A stretch of DNA of 25,000 bases from Prorocentrum cordatum (GCA_963575745.1 CAUYUJ010021655.1:75001-100000); one strand, 5' to 3'. Counted from the first letter of the stretch, positions 8,447 to 17,902 are shown. The notes: a model not told the origin generated them from the letters alone. Made by a program: numbers and translations.

Positions 8447-10431
8447 GTAACGAGCACGACCGAGACCAGCAACACCACTACGCCCAGCACGCCAGCGAGC
8501 AGTACGACCGAGAGCAGCTCCACAAGGGTGACGAGCACGATCGAGACCAGCAACACCATTACGCCCAGCACGTCGGCGAGCAGTATGACCGGGAGCAGCA
8601 CCACGAGGGTGACGAGCACGACCGAGACCAGCAGCACCACTACGCCCAGCACGTCGGCGAACAGTACGACCGAGAGCAGCACCACGAGGGTGACGAGCAC
8701 GACCGAGACCAGCAGCGCCACTACGCCCAGCACGTCGGCGAGCAGTACGACCGAGAGCAGTTCCACGAGAGTGACGAGCACGACCGAGATCAGCAGAGCC
8801 ACTACGCCCAGCGCGTCGGTCAGCAGCACGACTGAGAGCAGCACTACGAGGGTGACGAGCACGACGGGCACCAGCAGCACCACTACGCCCAGCACGCCGG
8901 CGAGCAGTATGGCTGAGAGCAGCACCACGAGTATTACGAGCACGACGGAGACCAGCAGCACCGCCACGCCCAGCACGTCGGCGAACAGTACGACCGAGAG
9001 CAGCACCACGAGTGTGACGAGCACGACCAGTACTTTCAGCACCACTACGCCCAGCACGTCGGCGAGCAGTCCGACCGAGAGCAGCACCACGAGGGTCACA
9101 AGTACGACCGAGATCAGCAGAGCCACTACGCCCAGCGCGTCGGTCAGCGGTACGACCGAGAGCAGCACCACGAGGGTGACGAGCACGACCGAAACCAGCA
9201 GCTCCACTACACCCAGCACGTCGGCGAGCAGTGCGACCGAGAGAAGCGCCACGAGGGTGACGAGCACGACCGAGACCAGCAGCACCGCTACGCCCGGCAC
9301 GTCGGCGAGCAGTACGACTCAGAGCAGCACCACAAGGATGACGAGCCCGACCAGTACTTTCAACACCACTACGCCCAGCACGTCGGCGAACAGTACGACC
9401 GAGAGCAGCACCACGAGGGTCACGAGTACGACGGGCACCACTACGCCCAGCACGCCGGCGAGCAGTACGACCGAGAGCAGCACCACGAGGGTGACGAGCA
9501 CGGCCGAGACCAGCAGCATCACTACGCACAGCAAGTCGGCGAGCAGTGCGACCGAGAGCAGCACTACGAGGGTCACGAGCACGACCGAGACCAGCAGCAC
9601 CACCACGCCCGACACGTCGGCGAGCAGTACGACCGAGAACATCACCACGGCTGGGACAAGCACGACCGGTACCAGCAGCACCACCACTACGCCCAGCAAG
9701 TCGGCGAGCAGTACGACTGAGAGCAGCACCACGAGTGTGACGAGCATGACCCGTACCAGCAGCGCCACTACGCCCAACACATCGGTGAGCAGTACGACCG
9801 AAAGCAACACCACGAGGGTGACGAGCACGACCGGTACAAACACCACCACTACGCACAGCACGTCGGCGAGCAGTACGACCGAGAGCAGCACCACGAGGGT
9901 GACGAGCACTACCAATACCAGCAGCACCACTACGCCCAGCACGTCGGCGAGCAGTACGACCGAGAGCATCTCCACGAGAGTGACGAGCACGACCGAGATC
10001 AGCAGGGCAACTACGCCCAGCGCGTCGGTCAGCAGTACGACTGAGAGCAGCACCGCGAGGGTGACGAGCACGACGGGCACCAGCAGCACCACTACGCCGA
10101 GCACGTCGGCGAGCAGTACGACCGAAAACAGCACCACGAGGGTGACGAGCACGACACGTACCAGCAGCACCACTACGCCCAGCACGTTCGCGACCAGTAC
10201 AAGCGAGAGCAGCACCAGGAGTATGACCAGCTCGACGGATACTAGCAGCACCACTACGCCCAACACGTCGGCGAGCAGTACGACCGAGAGCATCACCACG
10301 AGTGTAAAGGGCACGACTGGTACCAGCACGGGTACTCCCAGCACATCGGTGAGCAGTACGACCGAGAGCAGCACCGCGAGTGTGACGAGCATGACCGACT
10401 TCAGCAGCACCTCTACGCCCAGCACGGTTCA
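8447..10431 (+). repeat. 81-bp tandem coding repeat, about 24 copies
   Basis: The unit is 81 bp (27 codons) with landmarks GTGACGAGCACGACC, ACTACGCCCAGCACG, TCGGCGAGCAGTACGACC and GAGAGCAGCACCACGAG. Units differ by a few percent plus occasional in-frame losses, for example in the unit near 9430. Because the unit length is a multiple of three, several frames on both strands are stop-free for over a kilobase; these are shadows. Confidence 0.93.
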
Positions 10432-11224
10432 GCGGTACGACCGAGAGCAGAACCACGAGTGTGACGAGCACGACCGGCACCGGCAGCACCGCTAGCACCA
10501 CTACGCTCAGCACGTCGGCGAGCAGCACGGGTACGAGCATAACCATGAGTGCTCCGAGCGAGACCAGTACCAGCAACATCACTACGCACAGCGCGTCGTG
10601 TCGAGCAACAGCGGTGAGAGCAGCAACGCGAGTGTTCAGAGTGCGGCTGGTACCAACATCACCACTGCGCCCAGCACGACGATAAGTATTACGAGCACGA
10701 CCAATACCAGCAGCATCATGCTTCACAGCACCATTGCAACTGGCGGCACCACATCGACCAGCATGACGGACACCAGCAGCGCCACGTTCAGCAGCACAAT
10801 CACTGGTGGGACCAGGGGAACTTGCTGCACCGTCCCCGAGAGGGCGTTGGGCCTCTTCTGGCACGCCCGCGGGCGGTCGCAGGTGCTGGCGGCCTTGCTG
10901 TTCTGGGCGTTCTCGGCCTGGAATGCCGCCGGCCATAAGGGGAGTGCAGGGTGTGAGCCGGAGCCGCCCTGGCAGCTGCCAGTCCCCCTCACAACGCTGC
11001 GCCTCGCAGGCCATCTCACGTGCGCTCTCGCGGTCCTCACCAGTCTCTCTGTGGACCTGCTGCTTGCCGTACTGACGGTCGGGCGACGCCTCCTGGCCAG
11101 GTCCTCCACAGCGTACGGACTCGTGCAGAAGTCTGGCAAGAAGTACGCTCTCGCGATCGTCCTGCTCGCTAGTTGCCTGCTGGCCGCTGCGCTTGCGGGA
11201 GCCGCTGTCGGTGCCGCCAGCTAG
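8447..11224 (+). pseudogene. Mucin-like Ser/Thr repeat protein with C-terminal membrane segments, frameshifted
   Basis: The favoured frame encodes about 24 copies of a 27-residue unit made almost entirely of Thr and Ser with one Pro, a few Ala and Glu, one Val and one Arg. This composition is typical of heavily O-glycosylated surface proteins. A less regular Ser/Thr stretch follows (10598-10815), then a unique region containing Cys-Cys and hydrophobic segments encoded near 10876-10915, 11015-11075 and 11148-11220, ending at TAG 11222-11224. This tail suggests membrane attachment and identifies the frame. A 2-nt loss near 10432 and a 2-nt gain near 10597 throw about 165 bp out of frame and expose TAG at 10493-10495. 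No ATG opens the frame: it is open from 8342 through AGG codons, so the 5' end is missing or in an upstream exon. It could be a true gene with sequencing errors. Confidence 0.6.
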
Positions 11225-11307
11225 ACGATGACCCGACGCCTCGGGCTCCTAGTCACCACGGCTGGGCGCAGCTCGAAACACTGGCCAGGACGAACCAAGC
11301 CTACGGG

Positions 11308-12711
11308 ATGGCGCCGGCAGCAACGGCCGCGACGTGGAGCGAGCTGGGCTTCGACTGCACGCTGGGGTTCCGCGGCAAGCAGTTCGGGCACAAGCACACG
11401 GCTGGGGCGGAACTGGTCCACAAGCACGTGTCCACTGCGCTCCACGTCCGCCCGGACTACGCTGTGCTCTCTCTGGACGCTGCAGACGCCTTTCGGAGCC
11501 TGAGCAGGGTGTACATTAACGAAGGTATCGATGCTCACTGCCCAAAACTCAGCCGATGGGCAAGAGGCTTCCTACCGGACGCCGGGCAGGTAGTCTACCA
11601 CGACACCGGGGGCAGAAGACACATCAGGAACCGAACGACGGGTATCTTCCAGGGGTGCGGCATGGCCACCACGCTCTTCTGCCTCGGACTCGACCGTGCC
11701 CTCGAGAGGGCCAAACGCCGACTCGACGCAGCAGGTATACAGCACGAGCTTTTCGGCCACATCGACGACCCCACCATCCTTGCGAAGCCTGAAGACCTGC
11801 CCACCATATACGCTGCCTACACCGACGCACTGCGCCAGGCCGGCCTCCAGACACGCGTCGACAAGTGTGAGGTGTGGGCGAGGAATCCTGCCACGATGCC
11901 AGCAGGCCTACCCGCGCCGCGAGTAGAGCAGCCCACGATCTTACGACAACACGCCGACGACTACTCCGACCTGTCACCGACGCCGGTAACCGCCGACCAG
12001 CACGCCGAGGAGGGCAGCCTGCACTCACCCGCCTCGCCGCGACTACGACACCAACGAACCAAGAGGACGAATGCCATGGCCAGACTCATGGACTTTCACA
12101 AAGCCGGCCTAGACGTTCAGACGTCTGCGGTACTACTACGAGCACTCACTGCAGGAGACATGACGTGGCACATGCGCACCACCGGGGTTCCCGCCCAAAC
12201 AGCGACCCAGCTCGACGCCGACCTCCTCAGCACACTGGAGGAGCTAGTGCAAACGCACGACCTCACAGCGGGCCAGAAAGAGAAATTCTGGCACCCTGTC
12301 GCTTTGGGCGGCTTGGGACTCCAGAGTGTGAGCGCAGCGCGGCTGGACGCTCAGACCGCCTCGTGGGCACTCTGCGAGAAGCCAGTTCTCCAACGACTCG
12401 TACCGTGCGTAACGACCGAAATGGTGAAACCAAAGCGTTGGGGAGTGGCGTTTTCTGCGGTCCCCGGTGGGCTCCCCAATCAAGCGTTTTGGGGCCCTGG
12501 GCGCCCTCCAAAAAACCTCATGCACTGTTCGTGCGCTAGCTTGAAAATTCAAAATGTGCGTGCGACTCCAACTTACTGGTCCAAAACCATTGTTTGTGCG
12601 ACAAAAGCGCTGCTCGGCACATACTTTTCGTGCTCGCGAGGCAGTTCCGCTACGGAACCTATGAATATTGATACCATGCCCGCGCAGGAAAAAAAAAAAC
12701 ACCATGCATGA
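11308..12711 (+). CDS. Non-LTR (LINE-type) reverse transcriptase, 5'-truncated
   Basis: Numbered from the ATG at 11308, the 467-codon frame shows motif A LSLDAADAF (D57), motif B QGCGMATTLF (Q115), motif C HIDD (D153, D154) and a VDKCEVW motif near residue 187. After these come a thumb-like region and a GGLGLQS motif near residue 333, all in the usual order for non-LTR retrotransposon reverse transcriptases. Motif C has His where an aromatic residue is usual. The fingers region is short and no endonuclease is present; the frame extends upstream only into the 3' end of the mucin-like gene, as expected of a 5'-truncated insertion. From about 12410 the frame enters sequence resembling a dispersed repeat (12437-12510), so the last 100 residues are probably not part of the enzyme. 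A run of ten A begins at 12690. Probably a dead copy. Confidence 0.75.
   Translation: MAPAATAATWSELGFDCTLGFRGKQFGHKHTAGAELVHKHVSTALHVRPDYAVLSLDAADAFRSLSRVYINEGIDAHCPKLSRWARGFLPDAGQVVYHDTGGRRHIRNRTTGIFQGCGMATTLFCLGLDRALERAKRRLDAAGIQHELFGHIDDPTILAKPEDLPTIYAAYTDALRQAGLQTRVDKCEVWARNPATMPAGLPAPRVEQPTILRQHADDYSDLSPTPVTADQHAEEGSLHSPASPRLRHQRTKRTNAMARLMDFHKAGLDVQTSAVLLRALTAGDMTWHMRTTGVPAQTATQLDADLLSTLEELVQTHDLTAGQKEKFWHPVALGGLGLQSVSAARLDAQTASWALCEKPVLQRLVPCVTTEMVKPKRWGVAFSAVPGGLPNQAFWGPGRPPKNLMHCSCASLKIQNVRATPTYWSKTIVCATKALLGTYFSCSRGSSATEPMNIDTMPAQEKKKHHA
12437..12479. repeat. Short inverted repeat in dispersed GC-rich element
   Basis: TTGGGGAG at 12437-12444 and CTCCCCAA at 12472-12479 form an 8-bp inverted repeat. 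The surrounding AAGCGTTGGGGAG, AAGCGTTTTGGGG and GGGCCCTGGG wording recalls fragments near 4403, 7850 and 8115. Confidence 0.45.
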
Positions 12712-13631
12712 ACTTCTCCTCTGCAGAACTGAATCGCGATCACGGAACAACTAGATCGACCCTCAAATCCATCGGAGGAAACATGTATGCTCAATTCCCC
12801 CCAACCAGCTCAAAAAAATGCGTTCAATGCGTCAAACCGTTTTAAACCGAGGGCGCGGAGCAGCTGGGAAGGAGCACTGGGCCCCGACGCGCCTTTCAAG
12901 GCAGCCCCCCATGGAACCTGTGTGGAACTTGCGGCCCTATGGCCCCAATGGTGCAGGGGGGTCAATCTGCTGTGGCGCCTGCCCGATATCTGCGAGAGGA
13001 TACAAAAAACGCGCAAAGGGTGGGAAGCAGGGGGGAGGGGAGGAAGGGAATCAGGACGGGAGGTGTGGGGCGTCTTGGGGTGTCTGGGAAGCCCGGAAGG
13101 TTTGAAGAGGGCTCGGAGGCCGAGGGTCGACCACCTATCTGGGAGATTCTTAGCTATGCATCGCTCCCGCGCTCCAGCGCGGGTGGGTGGATTATTATTG
13201 CTCCTGCTCAGACACAGCCATGGTGATTGCGGTGCTACTGACTCTGTGTAAACATGCTGTGTTCCTTTCTTACTTTTAGAGGACCCAGAAGGCCCACCTT
13301 TGTGACTCCCTGGCTAGGTCGCTCTGCGCGAGGTTGGCGGATTGATAGCCAATGCAATTCCCAATATTTCAAGACTGGAATCTTGTTATTACTGTGGCGC
13401 CTCCACCTGGGCGTCGCGACGTCGCGTGCGGACTCGGCTCGAAATGCACGTGGTGAGCCGTGATTGATTGTGCCGTGCCGCCTCCCCTCGTTCCTCGCGC
13501 CTGGACTCGGCTTGGATCGCTTGGTCGGACCCCGAAGCGGGAGTGAGGGCGCGAAGCACCGCTGAGCAGCCCTTGTGAAGATATGGGCATGGAGGTGAAC
13601 CCTGGTGTTGTTACCCCCATTCCTCCTCCGC
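12712..13631. other. Intergenic DNA, no supported gene
   Basis: No frame has a recognisable domain. The region contains a perfect hairpin at 13166-13183 and GA-rich sequence at 13010-13075. From 13440 it becomes GC-rich and leads into the leader-acceptor-like sequence before the ATG at 13656. Confidence 0.4.
13166..13183. repeat. Perfect 8-bp stem-loop
   Basis: CCCGCGCT and AGCGCGGG are separated by CC. It is a strong short hairpin of unknown role; no T-run follows directly. Confidence 0.7.
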
Positions 13632-13650
13632 TGCTTTTTTTGGCCCGCAG
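13632..13650 (+). promoter_or_regulatory. Candidate 3' splice / trans-splice acceptor
   Basis: A pyrimidine-rich stretch with seven T is followed by GGCCCGCAG, and the AG ends at 13650. The favoured ATG is five bases later at 13656. In dinoflagellates the spliced leader is joined at such an AG, so this may be the leader acceptor; an ordinary intron acceptor is equally possible. Confidence 0.45.
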
Positions 13651-14856
13651 CTTTCATGGCCTTCCAAGAACAGCGCCTGTACGTGGCCCTGCGAGGAGCT
13701 GGAGGCACATCAGATAGTAGCGGACGTATCCACGTTGCCTCGAGTTTCAAAGTCAAACCTGGCCGTGCAGCGGTGGCGAAGTTTCTGAATGGACGGCAGC
13801 GGGTGCCGCTGCGAGAGAGGGAGCTGTGCAATTTTCTAGCTCACGCTGGAATCGACATCAGCGCAGACGCAGTCCGCCGAGCGGTTGATCGGATAAATCA
13901 GGAGCTGGTCGTCGTAATCGTCGAAGACGATGACCCGACTGGCGCTGTTGCCGGAGCTGCTGGACAGCTCGTCCCACGCGTTGACGGTGATTCCCCACAT
14001 GCTGAGTTGAGCGTGGTCCCAGCACAGCCCTCAGATGACGCAGGCCGCATAGAGCGCCTGGAACATGAACTTGCAGTGGTCAAAAGTGTCGATGTATCTT
14101 TAAGGAAAGACCTCAGGGCAGCGAATCAGAAGATAAAGCGTTTCGAAAATAGGAAGGCCGAGATAGAGAGGAGGAGGAAAAATCAAGAGCCCGACCCGGA
14201 TGCCCCTCTGCAGATTACGCTTGGCAAGAAGGAAGTACGATTAAACAGAGAGGGTCAAATTTCACTCGCCATTCGTCGATCGTATTCGAATGTGGCCACT
14301 GTTGATATAGGGAAAATATTACTCCAGGATATTTCTCGGTACCAGGTGGTGCGTGCGGAGATCGTTACAGCGACTGCTTTTATGTTGTTCCTCTAAAAGT
14401 TTTTTACCAAGCTGCTGAAGATGCCTCGTGCGTGAGCGGGTGCATTTTCGTCCACGCTGTTCTCAGTGATGCTACCAATTCCAGTGTGTGTGGAAAAACA
14501 GAAATTACAGAGCACAATTGTGGAATCGATGTTCCTCGACGTGAGGAATGTGACCTTCCAGGACAATGCCTCGTTGGATGCCGATCTCCGCTCACTTTGT
14601 GCAGCATGTCGGCATATTCGCCGCGTCTGTGATGTGATCCCCGTGCGGGACGGTTCGGCCGTCGGCTTGTGGGCGTTGCTCCATAAGCAGCTGGACAGCG
14701 TCGGCTGCCCCCCCTGGGCGAAGCAGGCCGACTTGATGAGGAGGACCCGTGGAAGGGGCCAGTGAACGCATAATTACCTGTCTGGGGCTTGACAGCGCAC
14801 ACACGCACATATACGTCGCCGTCGTCGAGGGGCAGGGACCATTATCTTCCAAACCA

Positions 14857-14893
14857 GGTGTAGACAGATTCTCCCGGAGAATCTGTCTACACC
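14857..14893. repeat. 37-bp near-perfect palindrome
   Basis: The 18-bp arms at 14857-14874 and 14876-14893 are perfect reverse complements with a single C between them. The left arm starts GGTGTAGACAG and the right arm ends CTGTCTACACC. It could extrude as a cruciform or form a hairpin RNA. Confidence 0.95.
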
Positions 14894-15065
14894 CGGCGCG
14901 CAAATTGCCGAAGTGGCGCGGTGTGTTTTCCTAGGGACCCCCCTAATATTTTTGAGCGTTTGGGTTCTGTGGTTCGTGTTGTGGTTCGCTCAAGTTTGTT
15001 TGTTTTCTGCGTTCTCTCTAAAAGGTCGGAGGATAAAAGGTGTCCAGGGGCCATGGGAGCTACGC

Positions 15066-15066
15066 T

Positions 15067-15097
<31 letters not shown>

Positions 15098-15105
15098 TAT
15101 ATACA
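15066..15105. repeat. TATATC / TA microsatellite
   Basis: Several TATATC units run into a pure TA tract. Confidence 0.95.
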
Positions 15106-15120
15106 GATACACGATCGCAC

Positions 15121-15211
15121 ACGCACGCAGACACACACACACAGACACACAGACACACAGACACACAGACACACAGACACACAGACACACAGACACACAC
15201 ACGCACACACA

Positions 15212-15259
<48 letters not shown>

Positions 15260-15297
15260 CAGTGACACACACACACACGCATACACACAACACATGC
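15121..15297. repeat. (CA)n and (CACACAGA)n microsatellite
   Basis: An AC-rich tract with a regular CACACAGA subunit in its left half (about 15129-15195) and nearly pure CA in its right half. The Thr/His and Cys/Val frames on the two strands are artefacts. Confidence 0.95.
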
Positions 15298-15554
15298 ACT
15301 TGTTCCTCCGACTCGCTGCAAGGTTGCAGTCAGCAAGGCTGAAGCCTGCGGGGCCCTAATGGGCCAGCCACGCGCCCTAGAGGATTCGCGGGAGGAAAGG
15401 GGTGGAAGAGATGGAAGAGGGATAGGTGGGGGAAGAGGGGAAGGACTGAGGGGGGAAGGAGGGGCCCTGGGGGCCCTGGCGTCGACAAGGACTGGGAGGC
15501 GGTAGTCAATTGCGGGAGGCTGAGGATGATCAGAAGGATAAGGATGTCCCCACG
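15298..15554. other. Purine-rich spacer
   Basis: 15365-15500 is G/A-rich with GGAAGAGG-like units. No gene is supported. It probably lies within an intron or degraded part of the surrounding pseudogene. Confidence 0.4.
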
Positions 15555-15905
15555 AGGAGACAACAGGACGACCCCGGTTTCAGCGCGTACTTTTACACGG
15601 CTGACGCCGGCCCAGATCAGGTCGGTCTCAAACCACTGGTTAGACGTATTATCATGCCCATTCCTTATGTGTCCTCTATGCACATATCTTGCCTACAGCA
15701 TGGACATCATCGGAGCTGTAAGGGTGGATTGGTGCTCACTGACCGCATCCTGGCAGACTTGGGGATACAATGGCGCTATTACTCGTCCATCTGCAAAGTC
15801 ACGCACACGTGGAGGGATCTAACTACACGGTCAAATGTTCGAGCATTGGGCCGAGGTCCACGGCCCCACCAGCGCGCTCGAGTGGGCGAAGAAACCGCCA
15901 ATATG

Positions 15906-16156
15906 GTAAGCCCCCGGCCCCTCCCCCCCTTTGCCCCTGGAAGCGGCCAGATTTGTGTTAGGGGGGCTTCTCCCCCCTCCCTCGAGATGCCAGACTTGCG
16001 TTGCATGTGCGTTTGTTTTGGTCATGGCCCCTTGGACCGTGCGGGGATATCGGGGGAGGGGGGAGGCGCGGCTTATAAACTTTCTCGGAAGTAGACCACG
16101 GCCCCCTGGGGCTTGGGGGGGGGCGGGGGGCTAGCCGGCCTTCAGGCCTAAATCAG
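15906..16156 (+). other. Putative intron of the decayed gene
   Basis: It starts GTAAG directly after the coherent frame ending ATATG, and could end at AG 16155-16156 (or 16157-16158), just before a CGCTGGGG sequence that opens the next piece. Joining does not keep an open frame at either AG, which agrees with decay. The interior is C- and G-rich without coding signal. Confidence 0.4.
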
Positions 16157-16793
16157 AGCGCTGGGGAATATAGATGCTTGCGAGGCGTGCTTGGTCGATC
16201 CAGGGAAGAACTTGTTAGAGGCTGCGCTTGTCCCAGTAATCACGAAAGCTGCAGAAAAGTCAAAGACTAGGGCCCAGGGGGCCCAGGGGAGCACTTGTGA
16301 CGATCAGCCTGACCAACACAAAATCGAAGAGACCAAGGCATATGCTGTTCAAATCGGAAGGTGGAGGATGGACTGCATCACGTGCGTGAGCGACCACGTG
16401 TTTTGGATTGTACTGGAATTTTCTCGGAAAGCACGCGCACCACTCACCGCCTTTTTAGCCTTCAACCAGAAGCGCCGGAGCAACCCGGAACTATGGAATG
16501 ATGCCCCTGCGGTCTGCCAACTTGCTCTTGGGCGCGTGTACCAGTTTGCCGAGATGTTCGATCGTATGTTAGACGATCATTTTTGGAGTGATGTTTTGAC
16601 GGACCACTCTGACGCTATCGATTCTGCCCTAGCTGCTGGCCTGACGCGCCTGGCGGTGTCCCTCGTCTTGTACTACGCAGCTGCTTTTGATCGTCGCGTC
16701 GGGCAACCCATCCAGAAGTGGGACTCGGGCGAGACAGAATTATCCCCAAACACCCTCCCCATACATCCGACACTTCCCCACCCTCCCACAAAG

Positions 16794-16797
16794 CCCC
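16794..16797. repeat. Left target-site duplication of the 6.3-kb element
   Basis: CCCC directly before the left terminal repeat, matched by CCCC directly after the right one. It could also be read as CCCCT, depending on where the boundary T belongs. The low complexity weakens the call. Confidence 0.5.
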
Positions 16798-17206
16798 TCC
16801 GGGCGAACGAAGCCAGTTTCTCTTTCCGGGAGAGCGAGGCCATTCTGCCATCAGCGTGTGCATCTTCACATGGATTTGCCTTTTCCCTGCCCTCTCCTCT
16901 CGCCTCTTTTCCCTGCCCTCTGCTTCCCCCCTCTTCCTCCCATCCATGGGTAGAGCTGGTCAGACGGCGCTCGACAATGAGATTGGCCATTGGCCGACGT
17001 TCGCAGACAGGCTGAATGCATATGTGCATTTGTCACATTTTGTGTCCCATCTCGCTTCTTTCGCTCTCGCTCTCTTTCTTTTCTTATCTATCGTGCCCGT
17101 CGGCATTTCAGAGCTCAGTTGGTTTAGACCGCGGCGCTTAAGGCGTACCAGACACGTCGCACACATGTGGGCTGATTGAGCACAGCGCAGGAAAAGACGG
17201 AAAGGA
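16798..17206 (+). repeat. Left long terminal repeat
   Basis: 409 bp, starting TCCGGGCGAACG and ending GACGGAAAGGA. By eye it shows no substitution against the right copy. It has a 7-bp tandem duplication of ATTGGCC near 16980-16995 and lacks a 12-bp segment that the right copy carries after TTTCTCT. It contains a long pyrimidine tract (16867-16940), a CT-rich stretch (17050-17090) and, at 17110-17128, a sequence like a tRNA D-arm. It overlaps the 3' end of unrelated frames running in from the pseudogene. Confidence 0.85.
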
Positions 17207-17211
17207 TCCCC

Positions 17212-17229
17212 TGGCACAGTCGGCCGGTG
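17212..17229 (+). promoter_or_regulatory. Candidate primer-binding site
   Basis: TGGCACAGTCGGCCGGTG begins five bases after the left terminal repeat. TGG is the complement of the universal tRNA 3' CCA. I cannot name a matching tRNA, so the support is position and first bases only. Confidence 0.3.
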
Positions 17230-17428
17230 CTTGCGCGACAAGCCTACGGACATTGTGCTATAACATCAGATCTTCCATATTTACGCGTTCTCTGTCTTAT
17301 CTCTTGTATTTCTTCTTCTTCTTCTTAATCTATACGTGCGTCTTGTTCTGGATTCTGTATTCGACTACACGCGCATTTTTACAGTTTTCTCAATTATCCA
17401 TATCTTGCACATTATCGTGAAGTTTGCA

Positions 17429-17902
17429 ATGATCATGTGGGAGAGGATCCTTACCAGTGGAATTCCATCTTTCGCGAGTCTGCCACGCAGCCGTCCAGCA
17501 CTACGAGCTGCTGTTGCCACTGCTACGGCGTATGAGTGCGCTGCGCTGTGCTGCTTCGTCCTGGGGATAAACGTTGTACAAGAGCACACGGTGGACACAA
17601 TGGCTGACATGATTGCACGCACGATTACAGACCGCATGATATTTGCGATTTCGATATCTGAGAAGTTTGCCCTCTTCCAGAACCTGCAGACGTGCCTCGC
17701 AATTTCTCTGTCGTGGATTTTTCCCGTAAGCCAGAAGCACTACCGCAGACAACGCGTTCTTATCCCGCTCAGCACGTACATGTCGCACATATGTGGTCTA
17801 CTGTGCATGATCATGTTCAATAAGCGCGCACGTGGGCATCCTCACACGAACGCTCCCATCATACGTACAACAATGTATTTTGGACCACGGGGATTATTCT
17901 AA
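17429..17902 (+). CDS. Small hydrophobic protein of the retroelement (ORF A)
   Basis: 157 codons from ATG 17429 to TAA 17900-17902; the frame is also open upstream, without ATG, to before 17336. Hydrophobic stretches at about residues 35-50, 82-100 and 110-130 suggest two or three membrane segments, with a basic patch (KHYRRQR) between the last two. No family is recognised. It overlaps by 92 bp the open frame of the reverse transcriptase, which begins at 17811 in the +1 frame. Either the two are joined by +1 frameshifting, or this is an independent product, or the overlap is chance. The 17207-17428 leader is AT-richer, with a CTTCTTCTTCTT pyrimidine run near 17310 that could serve as a splice acceptor region. 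Confidence 0.5.
   Translation: MIMWERILTSGIPSFASLPRSRPALRAAVATATAYECAALCCFVLGINVVQEHTVDTMADMIARTITDRMIFAISISEKFALFQNLQTCLAISLSWIFPVSQKHYRRQRVLIPLSTYMSHICGLLCMIMFNKRARGHPHTNAPIIRTTMYFGPRGLF

Larger units (their letters stand above)
13656..16730 (+). pseudogene. Decayed multi-exon gene of unknown function
   Basis: The first piece, ATG 13656 to TAA 14394-14396, encodes 246 residues with a basic N-terminal region, an acidic stretch near 90 and a likely coiled coil at 131-176. Coherent sequence then continues in another frame (about 14380-14495, including SDATNSSV) and returns to the first frame until about 14760, so two frameshifts are inferred. A second coherent piece spans 15555-15830 (including TADAGPDQVGLKPLVRR), shifts by one base near 15830 and ends at ATATG-GTAAG, a good 5' splice site (15906). 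A third piece lies at 16157-16730, after an AG near 16156. The stretch 14770-15550 holds a palindrome and microsatellites, perhaps intronic. I believe similar proteins are multi-copy in dinoflagellates, but this is from memory; no function is assigned. The downstream end was not identified. Confidence 0.5.

Noticed and set aside
8338-10425. Leu/Val-rich minus-strand frames that look like membrane proteins
   Set aside because: Antisense of Ser/Thr codons naturally reads as Val, Leu and Ser; there is no unique sequence in them.
8279-11014. 911-codon minus-strand frame
   Set aside because: It is the antisense of the 81-bp repeat, without an independent start or domain; the Ser/Thr plus frame has a plausible C-terminal membrane region.
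12787-13251. 154-codon plus-strand frame
   Set aside because: The composition follows local GC-rich DNA, with no domain or repeat and no acceptor-like sequence before it.
14857-14935. Helitron 3' end (hairpin followed by CTRR)
   Set aside because: CTAG lies about 40 bp after the hairpin rather than about 10 bp, and no helicase or 5' TC end is seen.
15129-15297. Regularly spaced repeat, considered as a CRISPR-like array
   Set aside because: The spacers are not unique; it is a CACACAGA/CA microsatellite in eukaryotic DNA.
17090-17165. A tRNA gene inside the terminal repeat
   Set aside because: The D-arm-like stretch is good, but no acceptor stem, anticodon stem or T-arm can be formed around it.
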